From: Myxococcus virescens
GTDB taxonomy: Bacteria; Myxococcota; Myxococcia; Myxococcales; Myxococcaceae
Reading direction: 5' to 3'
Length of the DNA: 64,000 nucleotides
Assembly: GCF_900101905.1 (NCBI RefSeq)
Contig: NZ_FNAJ01000003.1
Location: 62,001-126,000 of the forward strand
Shown: positions 25,167 to 32,388 of the stretch, piece after piece
How positions within the stretch are numbered: the stretch's first letter is position 1
Layout: every line of letters begins with the position of its first letter
Translations under genes and position numbers: made by a program
Notes under the pieces: generated by a model
Database searches by the model: none
What the model saw: the letters and a program-made list of their open reading frames with translations, nothing else
Told to the model about the DNA's origin: nothing

Positions 25167-25331
25167 ACGTTTCTCCACTGCCAGGCGGGGACGTGCGGTT
25201 GAGATGGCAGGGAGAGAAATCCCCGCCTTCACCGTCAACTTACACTTCCGGCGAAAACAGGGGACACTGCTCGCGACAAAACACGCCGGCCTCAGCCATT
25301 CTCATGGATTGAGACAAGCGCGCAGCGGACG

Positions 25332-25982
25332 CTATCGCGACAGCTCACGGACGGCGTGGCCCAACTCAGGGAGGATGAGCGCCTCCAGCGCGAGCCGTAC
25401 GGCCTTGGGCGAGCCCGGCAGCGCGAAGAGAATCATCCCCTGGTAGGTGCCCGCCGTGGCGCGGGACATCATCGCCGCGCTCCCCACCTGTCGGTAGGAC
25501 AGCATCCGGAAGAGTTCACCAAACCCTGGCAGTTCCTTCTCGAACAGCGGACGCAGCGTCTCCACCGTGCAGTCGCGCCGGCCAATCCCGGTGCCTCCGG
25601 TGAACAACACGGCCCGGGCCCCCGCCTCGCGCGCGGCTTCCAGCGCGCCGCGAATGGCTTCCGGGTCATCCTTCACCACGAGGGTGCCAGCAATGCCGTG
25701 GCCCGCCGCCTCCAGGCCCTCGCGCAGGACCCGTCCACTGTCATCGCGCGCCGCGTCGCGGCTGTCCGAGCACGTCACGATGAAGGTGCTGACATGCACC
25801 GGCGCTCGCGCCTTGTGCTCCTCCGCCGGGCCGTGGTCGTGACCGTGCGGGTAGTGATGATGGTGGTCGTGGTGAGGATGCGTGTGGTCGTGGTCATGAC
25901 CGTGGTGCCCATGAGGCCCGTGGTCATGATGATGGTGCCCGTGAGGCCCGTGGTCGTGGTCGTGGTCGTGGTCGTGTGCCAT
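25332..25982 (-). CDS. MoaB/MogA-type protein with histidine-rich head
   Basis: A 216-residue protein. The first ~57 residues hold about 28 histidines, mostly as HDH, HGH and HH pairs, unlike standard MoaB. Residues ~62-216 form the MoCF-binding fold: FIVTCSDSRDAARDDSG, then LFTGGTGIGRRDCT and a C-terminal LFALPGSPKAVRLAL. MoaB/MogA proteins adenylylate molybdopterin before molybdenum insertion. The head may store or deliver a metal (Zn, Ni, Cu) or just coordinate ions; this is inference. The gene ends 31 bp... the Rieske gene lies 30 bp downstream of the start codon side on the same strand, so the two are likely co-transcribed. Confidence 0.9.
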   Translation of the reverse strand: MAHDHDHDHDHGPHGHHHHDHGPHGHHGHDHDHTHPHHDHHHHYPHGHDHGPAEEHKARAPVHVSTFIVTCSDSRDAARDDSGRVLREGLEAAGHGIAGTLVVKDDPEAIRGALEAAREAGARAVLFTGGTGIGRRDCTVETLRPLFEKELPGFGELFRMLSYRQVGSAAMMSRATAGTYQGMILFALPGSPKAVRLALEALILPELGHAVRELSR

Positions 25983-26012
25983 GACAGGTACTCCGGAGTG
26001 CGAGAGGGGGCT

Positions 26013-26330
26013 TCAGGGCGTGTCGGGCCAATCGATGACGAGCGTGCCGTCCTCGACCGCGACCTGCACCGTCGGCTGGTCGTCACAGACCCCCGGCGAG
26101 GTCGCGTTGCGCCCGGTGTCCATGTCGAAACCGACCTCATGACACGGGCAGACGACCATGTTGTCCTCGATGCGACCGCCGGACAGCAGACACCCGGCGT
26201 GGTTGCACCAGTCATCCAGGCCCTTGTAGCGCCCGTGGATCTTCGCGATACACACGTTGCGCTTGCCGACCTCGTAGCCCCGCATTTCCCTCTCGGCGAA
26301 GTCCGCCGGTCCCAGCTTGATCTTCGTCAT
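26013..26330 (-). CDS. Rieske-type [2Fe-2S] ferredoxin
   Basis: A 105-residue soluble protein. Cluster ligands are in CNH (within DDWCNHAGCLLSGG) and CPCH (VVCPCHEVGFDMDTG), the C-x-H ... C-x2-H pattern of Rieske proteins, followed by the usual proline-containing tail (VEDGTLVIDW). The N-terminal part (KLGPADFAEREMRGYEVGK) fits the nitrite-reductase small-subunit/dioxygenase-ferredoxin type rather than a respiratory Rieske. No oxygenase is adjacent; the partner could be anything needing electrons. Same strand as the MoaB gene; 66 bp divergent from the PHP/polymerase X gene. Confidence 0.93.
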   Translation of the reverse strand: MTKIKLGPADFAEREMRGYEVGKRNVCIAKIHGRYKGLDDWCNHAGCLLSGGRIEDNMVVCPCHEVGFDMDTGRNATSPGVCDDQPTVQVAVEDGTLVIDWPDTP

Positions 26331-26396
26331 CGCGGCCCCTTTTCCCACAACGCGGGACTGGCTGCACTCCCGATGCCCGGGCATTACCTTCTCCCC

Positions 26397-28154
26397 GTGA
26401 CTCCCGACGTGACCATCCCCACTGCTGTCGACAAGGCCACCGTCGCCCAGGTCCTCCGTGACATCTCCCTCCTGCTCCAGCTCCAAGGCGAAAGCGGGTT
26501 CCGCGTCCGCGCCTATGACATGGCGGCGGACCGCATCGCCGGGCTGCCCCAGGAGCTGGGCCCCCTGGTCGCGGAAGGCCGGCTGGAGAGCCTCCCAGGC
26601 ATCGGCCGCGCGCTCGCCGAGAAGATCTCCGAGCTGGTGTCCACCGGCCGGCTCGGCTACCTGGAGGAGCTGCGGGCGCAGTTTCCTCCCGGGCTGCTGG
26701 AGCTGACGCAGCTGCCCGACGTGGGGCCGAAGAAGGTGGCCACGCTCTGGCGCGAGCTCCAGGTGAGCAGCATCGAGGAGCTGGAGCGGGCCTGCCGTGA
26801 GGGCCGCGTGCGGCAGGTCCGCGGCTTCGGCGCGAAGAGTGAAGCGAAGATGCTGGAAGGCATCGCCCTGTACCGCCGCGCGCGCGGCGAGCGCAAGCTG
26901 CTGGGCGAGGTGCTGCCGGTGGCCACGGCGCTGCTGGAGCGGGTGAAGGCCGCGCCGGGCGTGGTACGCGCCAGCCTGGGTGGCAGCGTGCGCCGGCAGG
27001 CGGAGACCGTGGCGGACGTGGACATCATCGCCTCCGCGCCGGAGGCTGAACCGGTGCTGGATGCCCTGGCGAACGCCCCCGGCGTGGCCGCGGTGCTGGG
27101 CAAGGGCGAAAGCAAATGCTCCGTGCGGCTGGAGGCCGGTGACCTCCAGGTGGACCTGCGCGTGCTGCCCGACGAGGACTTCGCCACCGCCCTGCACCAC
27201 TTCACCGGCTCCAAGGCGCACCACATCCGCCTGCGGAACCTGGGGCAGGAGCGCGGCCTCAAGATTTCCGAATGGGGCGTCCACCGGGACGACGGCACCA
27301 AGGTGCCCGTGACGGAGGAGTCCGGGATCTACGCCCTGCTGGACATGCAGTACGTGCCCCCCGAGCTGCGGGAGGACAACGGCGAGGTGGAGGCCGCGCG
27401 CGCGGGACAGCTTCCCCAGGACCTGCTCACGCTGGAGGACGTCCAGGGCGCGGTCCATGCGCACAGCACCTGGTCCGACGGGCGCAACAGCCTGGAGGAG
27501 ATGGCGCTCGCGGCGCGGGCGCTGGGCCTGAAGTACCTGACCATCACCGAGCACAGCGAGGCAGCCATCTATGCAGGCGGCCTGAAGGTGGATGACCTCA
27601 AGCGCCAGTGGGAGGAGATCGACCGCATCAACGCGGCCGTCTCCGGCGTGCGGCTGCTCAAGGGCATCGAGGTCGACATCCTGGAGTCCGGCGCGCTCGA
27701 CTACGCCGACAGCGTCCTGGAGCAGCTCGAGGTCGTCATCGGCTCCATCCACGTCCGGCACGGCATGGACGAGGACCAGATGACGCGCCGGCTGCTGGCC
27801 GCGATGGACAACCCCTGCCTCCAGATTCTGGGGCACCCCACTGGCCGGCTCATCAACAGCCGGGAGCCCTACCCCGTCCGCATGGACGAGGTCCTGGAGC
27901 GGGCCGCCGAACGCGGCGTGGCCGTGGAGGTCAACGGCAAGCCCGCGCGCCTGGACATCAAGGCCGAATATGTCCGGCAGGCCGTGAAGCAGGGCGTCCG
28001 CCTGGTGGTGAGCTGCGACGCGCACCAGAAGGAGGACCTGAGGAACCTGGCCTTCGCGGTGGCCACCGCGCGCCGGGGCTGGGCCCGGAAGGGGGACGTG
28101 CTCAACACGCTCCCGGCGGACCGCTTCGTCACCGCGCTGCGCGAGCGCCGGTGA
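26397..28154 (+). CDS. polX: DNA polymerase X/PHP-family protein
   Basis: About 585 residues. The reading frame is open far upstream, but the family core begins right after a GTG at 26397; GTG 26409 and ATG 26373 are alternatives. Order: helix-hairpin-helix region (LESLPGIGRALAEKISELV; LPDVGPKKVATLW), then the polymerase-beta-type nucleotidyltransferase (LGGSVRRQAETVADVDIIAS with the metal Asp pair, and LQVDLRVLPDEDF), and a C-terminal PHP domain (VHAHSTWSDGRNSLEEMA, ITEHSE, VVSCDAHQKED). PolX enzymes of this kind fill gaps in base-excision repair, and the PHP part is a 3'-5' exonuclease. All metal ligands appear intact. Confidence 0.9.
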   Translation: MTPDVTIPTAVDKATVAQVLRDISLLLQLQGESGFRVRAYDMAADRIAGLPQELGPLVAEGRLESLPGIGRALAEKISELVSTGRLGYLEELRAQFPPGLLELTQLPDVGPKKVATLWRELQVSSIEELERACREGRVRQVRGFGAKSEAKMLEGIALYRRARGERKLLGEVLPVATALLERVKAAPGVVRASLGGSVRRQAETVADVDIIASAPEAEPVLDALANAPGVAAVLGKGESKCSVRLEAGDLQVDLRVLPDEDFATALHHFTGSKAHHIRLRNLGQERGLKISEWGVHRDDGTKVPVTEESGIYALLDMQYVPPELREDNGEVEAARAGQLPQDLLTLEDVQGAVHAHSTWSDGRNSLEEMALAARALGLKYLTITEHSEAAIYAGGLKVDDLKRQWEEIDRINAAVSGVRLLKGIEVDILESGALDYADSVLEQLEVVIGSIHVRHGMDEDQMTRRLLAAMDNPCLQILGHPTGRLINSREPYPVRMDEVLERAAERGVAVEVNGKPARLDIKAEYVRQAVKQGVRLVVSCDAHQKEDLRNLAFAVATARRGWARKGDVLNTLPADRFVTALRERR

Positions 28155-28173
28155 TAGGCTGCGGCACCCGCCG

Positions 28174-28794
28174 ATGTCCCGCCTGCCGCCGCTGCTCCTC
28201 CTCTGCGTCCTCCCCTTCGCCTCCGCCGCTGCGGAGGCCGACAAGCCCTCGCGCGCCGACCTCCAACGGGTGCTGGAGCGACACGGGCGCTCGGTGGTGC
28301 ACGTCAAGGGCCCCAGGAACGCGGGACCCGGCGTCTTCGTGGGGTCCGCGGGGCAGATCCTCACGTCCGTCACTCCCGTGGGGGCCCACTTCACCGGCCT
28401 GAATGCCGCCACGGTGGAGCACGACGGAAAGACGCTGCCCGCCCGCGTGGTGATGGCCAGCCAGGAACTCCAGGTGGCGGTGCTCGCCGCTCCGGATGGC
28501 GCGTACCCGGCGGCGCCCGTGAAGGTGCTTCGGGACGGCGACAGCCTTGACGGCCGCTGGCTGGTGGGCGTCCTCCCCGCCAAGAAGGGCCAGCCCGCGC
28601 GCCCCGTGCCGGCGCGAGCCCGGGCGACCCAGGCCCCCTTCTATGACGTCCCCCTGGCCCTGCCCGCGGGCAGCCCCGTCTTCGACGCGGAGGGGCGGCT
28701 GGTGGCGGTGGTGGTGAAGAAGCACCGTCGCGGCTGCCGGGTGCTTCCGCTGAGCGCCGTGAAGGTGGAGCTGGCGTCGGTGGACCTGCCATGA
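28174..28794 (+). CDS. Trypsin-fold protein without catalytic residues
   Basis: A 206-residue protein with a signal peptide (LPPLLLLCVLPFASAAA). The fold matches HtrA/DegP-like trypsin domains: GVFVGSAGQILTSVTPVGA, where the catalytic-His strand (LTNxHV) should be, and ALPAGSPVFDAEGRLVAVVV, where GNSGGPL should be. The nucleophile serine is not in a GxSGG context, and the His is replaced by Thr-Pro. So it is probably a pseudoprotease with a binding or chaperone role. Its stop overlaps the CPBP gene start by 4 bp (ATGA), which links the two functionally. Confidence 0.75.
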   Translation: MSRLPPLLLLCVLPFASAAAEADKPSRADLQRVLERHGRSVVHVKGPRNAGPGVFVGSAGQILTSVTPVGAHFTGLNAATVEHDGKTLPARVVMASQELQVAVLAAPDGAYPAAPVKVLRDGDSLDGRWLVGVLPAKKGQPARPVPARARATQAPFYDVPLALPAGSPVFDAEGRLVAVVVKKHRRGCRVLPLSAVKVELASVDLP

Positions 28795-29510
28795 CCCAGG
28801 CCGTGACGACGCCCTGGCGACCGAACGCCGTGCAGGAAGCGGTGGGATTGTGGGCGGTGGGCTTCCTGTCCATCGTCGCCGCGTTCCTCCTGTTTGGCGG
28901 CACCAGCATCCCCAAGCTGGTCGCGACCGTGGGCTTCCTCTACCTGCCGCTCATCCCCATGCGCTGGCGGGACGAGGACTACGGGGACTACGGCCTGTCG
29001 CTGCGCGCGTGGCGCGAGGACCTGCGCCTGTTCCTGCTGCTGTCCGCGGTGGTGGGCCCCCTCTTCTTCCTGGGCTTCGCCGCGTTCGTGGAGGTGCTCC
29101 CCCACCTGCCCCCGGCGCTGGCCAAGCACCTCACTCCGCTGATGGGCGAGGCCCGCTTCCAGCCCCGCCTGCCCCCGCGCTTCGGCGAGTGGTTCATCGA
29201 CCAGCTCTTCGTCGTCGCGCTGCCGGAGGAGTTCTTCTACCGGGGCTACCTCCAGACGCGGCTGCGCGACGCCTGGCCCCAGGGCCGCAAGTTCCTGGGG
29301 GGCCGGCTGGGCCCCGCCTTCTGGCTGACGGCGCTGCTGTTCGCCCTGGGCCACCTGGCCATCTTCCAGGCGTGGCGGCTGTCCGTGTTCTTCCCAGCGC
29401 TGATCTTCGGCTGGATGCGGGAGCGCACCGGCACCGTCATCGGCGCCGCCCTGTTTCACGCGGCTTGCAACCTCTATGTGCGGTTTCTCGAGGTTTCTTT
29501 TTTCGGCTGA
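28791..29510 (+). CDS. CPBP-family intramembrane glutamic protease
   Basis: A 239-residue membrane protein with ~6-8 hydrophobic segments. The family catalytic motifs are present: EExxxR (LPEEFFYRGYL, Glu146-Glu147 and Arg151), FxxxH (FALGHLAIF, His188) and HxxxN (FHAACNLY, His223 and Asn227). CPBP proteases cleave within membranes. In myxobacteria one branch, the myxosortases (MrtX), processes MYXO-CTERM surface proteins; this protein could be of that branch, but that is inference from length, motifs and host. Translationally coupled to the trypsin-fold gene at 28174. Confidence 0.88.
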   Translation: MTQAVTTPWRPNAVQEAVGLWAVGFLSIVAAFLLFGGTSIPKLVATVGFLYLPLIPMRWRDEDYGDYGLSLRAWREDLRLFLLLSAVVGPLFFLGFAAFVEVLPHLPPALAKHLTPLMGEARFQPRLPPRFGEWFIDQLFVVALPEEFFYRGYLQTRLRDAWPQGRKFLGGRLGPAFWLTALLFALGHLAIFQAWRLSVFFPALIFGWMRERTGTVIGAALFHAACNLYVRFLEVSFFG

Positions 29511-29737
29511 TTTCTGCCGAGTTTCGCCGCGCCCCCCACTCCGTGCAGCAGCACCGAGCACACCACCCGTGAAAAACGGGCGAATTTACGCGCCCGTAAC
29601 CTGATTTCAACGGAACCGCGACAGGGTTTTACTTGCCTTTCGAGAATCGCTTATTGCTTTGAAAATATCGCAAGAAACTCTGCGCCACACTGCGGCGATA
29701 ACTCTTCAACCCCCTTGCACTGAGTTCGAGACCCCCA

Positions 29738-31951
29738 ATGACGATTCGCCGCACCGAAGGTCCGAAGCCCACGATTCGCTCCACTGCTGCTTCCGAGGCT
29801 CAGTCGAAGACGGCCGCCAAGCCCGCGACCATCGCCCCGAACGTCATCAAGGACGGGTTCGGTCCCGCGGCCAAGACGTCGGACCTGGCGCGCGCGGAGA
29901 AGACGCTGAAGCCGCTGCCGCCTCCCGTGGGCCGGCTCTCCCTGGAGAGCCGCGAGGCGCAGACCGCCATCCAGACGTCGCTGGCGCACCTGGCCCCCTC
30001 CACCCAGACCTCCATCCGCAACCCTGGCATCATCGGCGGCGTGCAGTTCCCGGCGTACACGCCGAAGAGCGTGGAGCGTGACTCGCTGGGCATGACGCAC
30101 GTGCGTCTGGACCGCCAGCACGAGGGCGTGAAGGTCTTCGGCGAGCAGGTCGTCACGCACCTCGACGCCGACGGCAAGGTCAAGAGCACCACCGGCGACC
30201 AGTCTGAGATCCCGGCCGGCCTGGGCGCGCAGAAGCCCAAGGTGTCGCACAGCCAGGCGCTGGACATCGCGATGAAGGCGTTCGACGGCAAGCCGGACCG
30301 CCAGCCGAACTCCGAGCGCGTCATCTACAAGGACATCTCCGGTGAGTACCACTCCGCCTACCGGGTGGAAGTCACCAACGTGGATGGCACCGACAATCCG
30401 CGCAAGATGAACTACCTGGTGGACGCCAACACCGGGAAGCTCTTCGAGCAGTTCAACACCATTGACGGCTTCGCCCGCCAGCACGGCGCCGCGCACGGCC
30501 ACAGCCACGCCCACGGCGCGGACCACGCCGACCACGCCGACCACGCCGACCACGCCCACGGCGCCGACCACGCCCACGGCGCTGCCGCGACGGCTTCCGA
30601 GATCAAGGCCTCGGCCACGCCGAAGGCGGAGATCGCCGACCTGGCCACCGTCACGTCGAAGATCAACGTGACCCAGGACGGCACCGTGGACCAGCTGAAG
30701 CTGGACCTGGACATCGACCACACGTTCAAGGGCGACCTGTCGGTCACGCTCACCAGCCCCTCCGGCAAGTCGGAGACGGTGCACAACCGCAAGGGTGGCA
30801 GCGCGGACCACATCAAGGGCAGCTTCGACCTGAGCGCCTTCGCGGGCGAGTCCGCGAAGGGCGAGTGGACGCTGTCGGTGAAGGACAACGCGCGCCGCGA
30901 CACGGGCACGCTGAACAGCTGGGGCCTGACCATCACCCCGAAGGCCGTTGAGCCCAACGAGCCCGGCCCCAGCGAGAAGATCGCGGACGACACGTCCATG
31001 TACAGCGGCAAGGTCGCGCTGGAAACGAAGAAGCAGGCGGACGGCACGTACACGCTCGAGGACGGCACGCGCGGCAAGGGCGTGGCGACCTACGACGCGA
31101 TGAACCGCGAGCGCGCCAGCGGCCAGACGCAGATCAAGGACAACAACGACGTGTGGGGCGAGGCCACGGACCCGGAGCGCAACAAGGCCGCGGTGGACGC
31201 GCACTACGGCGGCCAGATGATGTACGACTACATGAAGGACATCCTCGGCCGTGACTCCATCGACGGCGCGGGTGAGAAGCTGGTGTCCTACGTCCACGTC
31301 AGCAACAACTACGTGAACGCGTACTGGGACGGCGAGAAGATGAGCTACGGCGACGGCGACGGCCGCAACTCCGGTCCGCTCACCGCGCTGGACATCGCGG
31401 GCCATGAGATTGCCCACGGCCTCACCGAGCGCACCGCCGGCCTCATCTACCGCGGCGAGTCCGGTGGTCTGAACGAGGCGATGAGCGACATCATGGGCGC
31501 TGGCCTCGAGTGGTACGCGTCCCAGAAGAACCCCGACGTGAAGTTCAACTGGACGGTGGGCGAGACGGCCTGGACGCCGAAGGACGGCGACCCCACCGAC
31601 GGCCTGCGCTACATGGACGATCCGACGAAGGACAACTACTCGGTCGACAACTACAAGAACTACCCGAAGCAGACCGAGGTGCACGGCTCCAGCGGCATCG
31701 CGAACAACGCCTTCTACCTGCTGGCCAACGGCGGAACCAACCGCACGTCCGGCATCGAGGTGAAGGACGCCATCGGCATGGAGAAGGGCCTGAAGATCTA
31801 CTACCGCGCCCTGGCCCACTACATGACGCCGAGCACCACGTTCGCCCAGGCCCGCACCGCGACCATCAACGCGGCCACGGACCTCTACGGCGCGGACTCC
31901 GTGGAAGTGGCGAAGGTCAAGGAGAGCTGGACCGCCGTCGGCGTGAACTAG
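29738..31951 (+). CDS. M4 (thermolysin-like) metalloprotease with internal P domain
   Basis: A 737-residue protein. Order: unusual hydrophilic N-terminus without a Sec signal, propeptide-like FTP/PepSY region (~90-240), a His/Asp/Ala repeat (HADHADHADHAHGADHAHG, ~248-280), a proprotein-convertase-type P domain (~300-405: DHTFKGDLSVTLTSPSGKSE, WTLSVKDNARRDTGTLNSWG), then the M4 catalytic domain with HEIAH (His556, His560) and Glu580 in GGLNEAMSD, plus the late HGSSGIANNAFYLL. P domains normally follow the catalytic domain; here one precedes it. Probably an exported zinc protease. How it is exported without a recognisable signal is unclear. Confidence 0.9.
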   Translation: MTIRRTEGPKPTIRSTAASEAQSKTAAKPATIAPNVIKDGFGPAAKTSDLARAEKTLKPLPPPVGRLSLESREAQTAIQTSLAHLAPSTQTSIRNPGIIGGVQFPAYTPKSVERDSLGMTHVRLDRQHEGVKVFGEQVVTHLDADGKVKSTTGDQSEIPAGLGAQKPKVSHSQALDIAMKAFDGKPDRQPNSERVIYKDISGEYHSAYRVEVTNVDGTDNPRKMNYLVDANTGKLFEQFNTIDGFARQHGAAHGHSHAHGADHADHADHADHAHGADHAHGAAATASEIKASATPKAEIADLATVTSKINVTQDGTVDQLKLDLDIDHTFKGDLSVTLTSPSGKSETVHNRKGGSADHIKGSFDLSAFAGESAKGEWTLSVKDNARRDTGTLNSWGLTITPKAVEPNEPGPSEKIADDTSMYSGKVALETKKQADGTYTLEDGTRGKGVATYDAMNRERASGQTQIKDNNDVWGEATDPERNKAAVDAHYGGQMMYDYMKDILGRDSIDGAGEKLVSYVHVSNNYVNAYWDGEKMSYGDGDGRNSGPLTALDIAGHEIAHGLTERTAGLIYRGESGGLNEAMSDIMGAGLEWYASQKNPDVKFNWTVGETAWTPKDGDPTDGLRYMDDPTKDNYSVDNYKNYPKQTEVHGSSGIANNAFYLLANGGTNRTSGIEVKDAIGMEKGLKIYYRALAHYMTPSTTFAQARTATINAATDLYGADSVEVAKVKESWTAVGVN

Positions 31952-31974
31952 TCCTCCCGCTTCACTGAAGCCCC

Positions 31975-32024
31975 CCGAGCCCGGCCCGGCCCGCGACACA
32001 CCGCGGACTGGCGCCGGGCTTCGG
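31975..32024. terminator. Hairpin between convergent genes
   Basis: CCGAGCCCGGC (31975-31985) pairs with GCCGGGCTTCGG (32013-32024) with one bulged T, enclosing a 27-nt loop. It lies between the M4 protease stop and the DUF1330 stop and may end both transcripts. GGCTTT follows on the plus strand. Confidence 0.55.
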
Positions 32025-32039
32025 CTTTCCGGCGGCCGC

Positions 32040-32369
32040 TCAGGCCGGCGACTCCCCTATTTCGGTGACGGGCGTCGTGGCCGGCACGCCCTCCACCAGC
32101 AACATGATGGAGTGCGCGCTTTCGTGACGGAGCGCCTTGGCGGCGGCGTATTCCGGGGATGCCCACCAGGCCCTGGCGAGCTCCACGCTGGGGAACTCCA
32201 GCAGGACGAAGCGCGGGGGCTGCCAGGTGCCTTCCAGGGCCTGGGTGGGGCCCCCCTTGACGAGGTAGCGGCCCCCGTAGGGCTTGAGCGACGGAGGCGC
32301 GAGCTGCTTGTACCGCTCGTAGGTCTGCGCGTCGTGCACCGAGACCTCGACCAGGACGTAAGCAGGCAT
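32040..32369 (-). CDS. DUF1330 family protein
   Basis: A 109-residue protein with the DUF1330 core: MPAYVLVEVSVHDAQTYERY at the N-terminus, then GGRYLVKGG and FVLLEFPSVELARAWWASPE and a C-terminal AAKALRHESA. The family has the ferredoxin-like dimeric alpha/beta-barrel fold of small monooxygenase-like proteins; activity of DUF1330 proteins is not established. The gene lies 19 bp after the stop... of the GYF-domain gene on the same strand, so it may be co-transcribed with it. Confidence 0.88.
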   Translation of the reverse strand: MPAYVLVEVSVHDAQTYERYKQLAPPSLKPYGGRYLVKGGPTQALEGTWQPPRFVLLEFPSVELARAWWASPEYAAAKALRHESAHSIMLLVEGVPATTPVTEIGESPA

Positions 32370-32388
32370 GGGCGCTCCTCGCGGCGGC

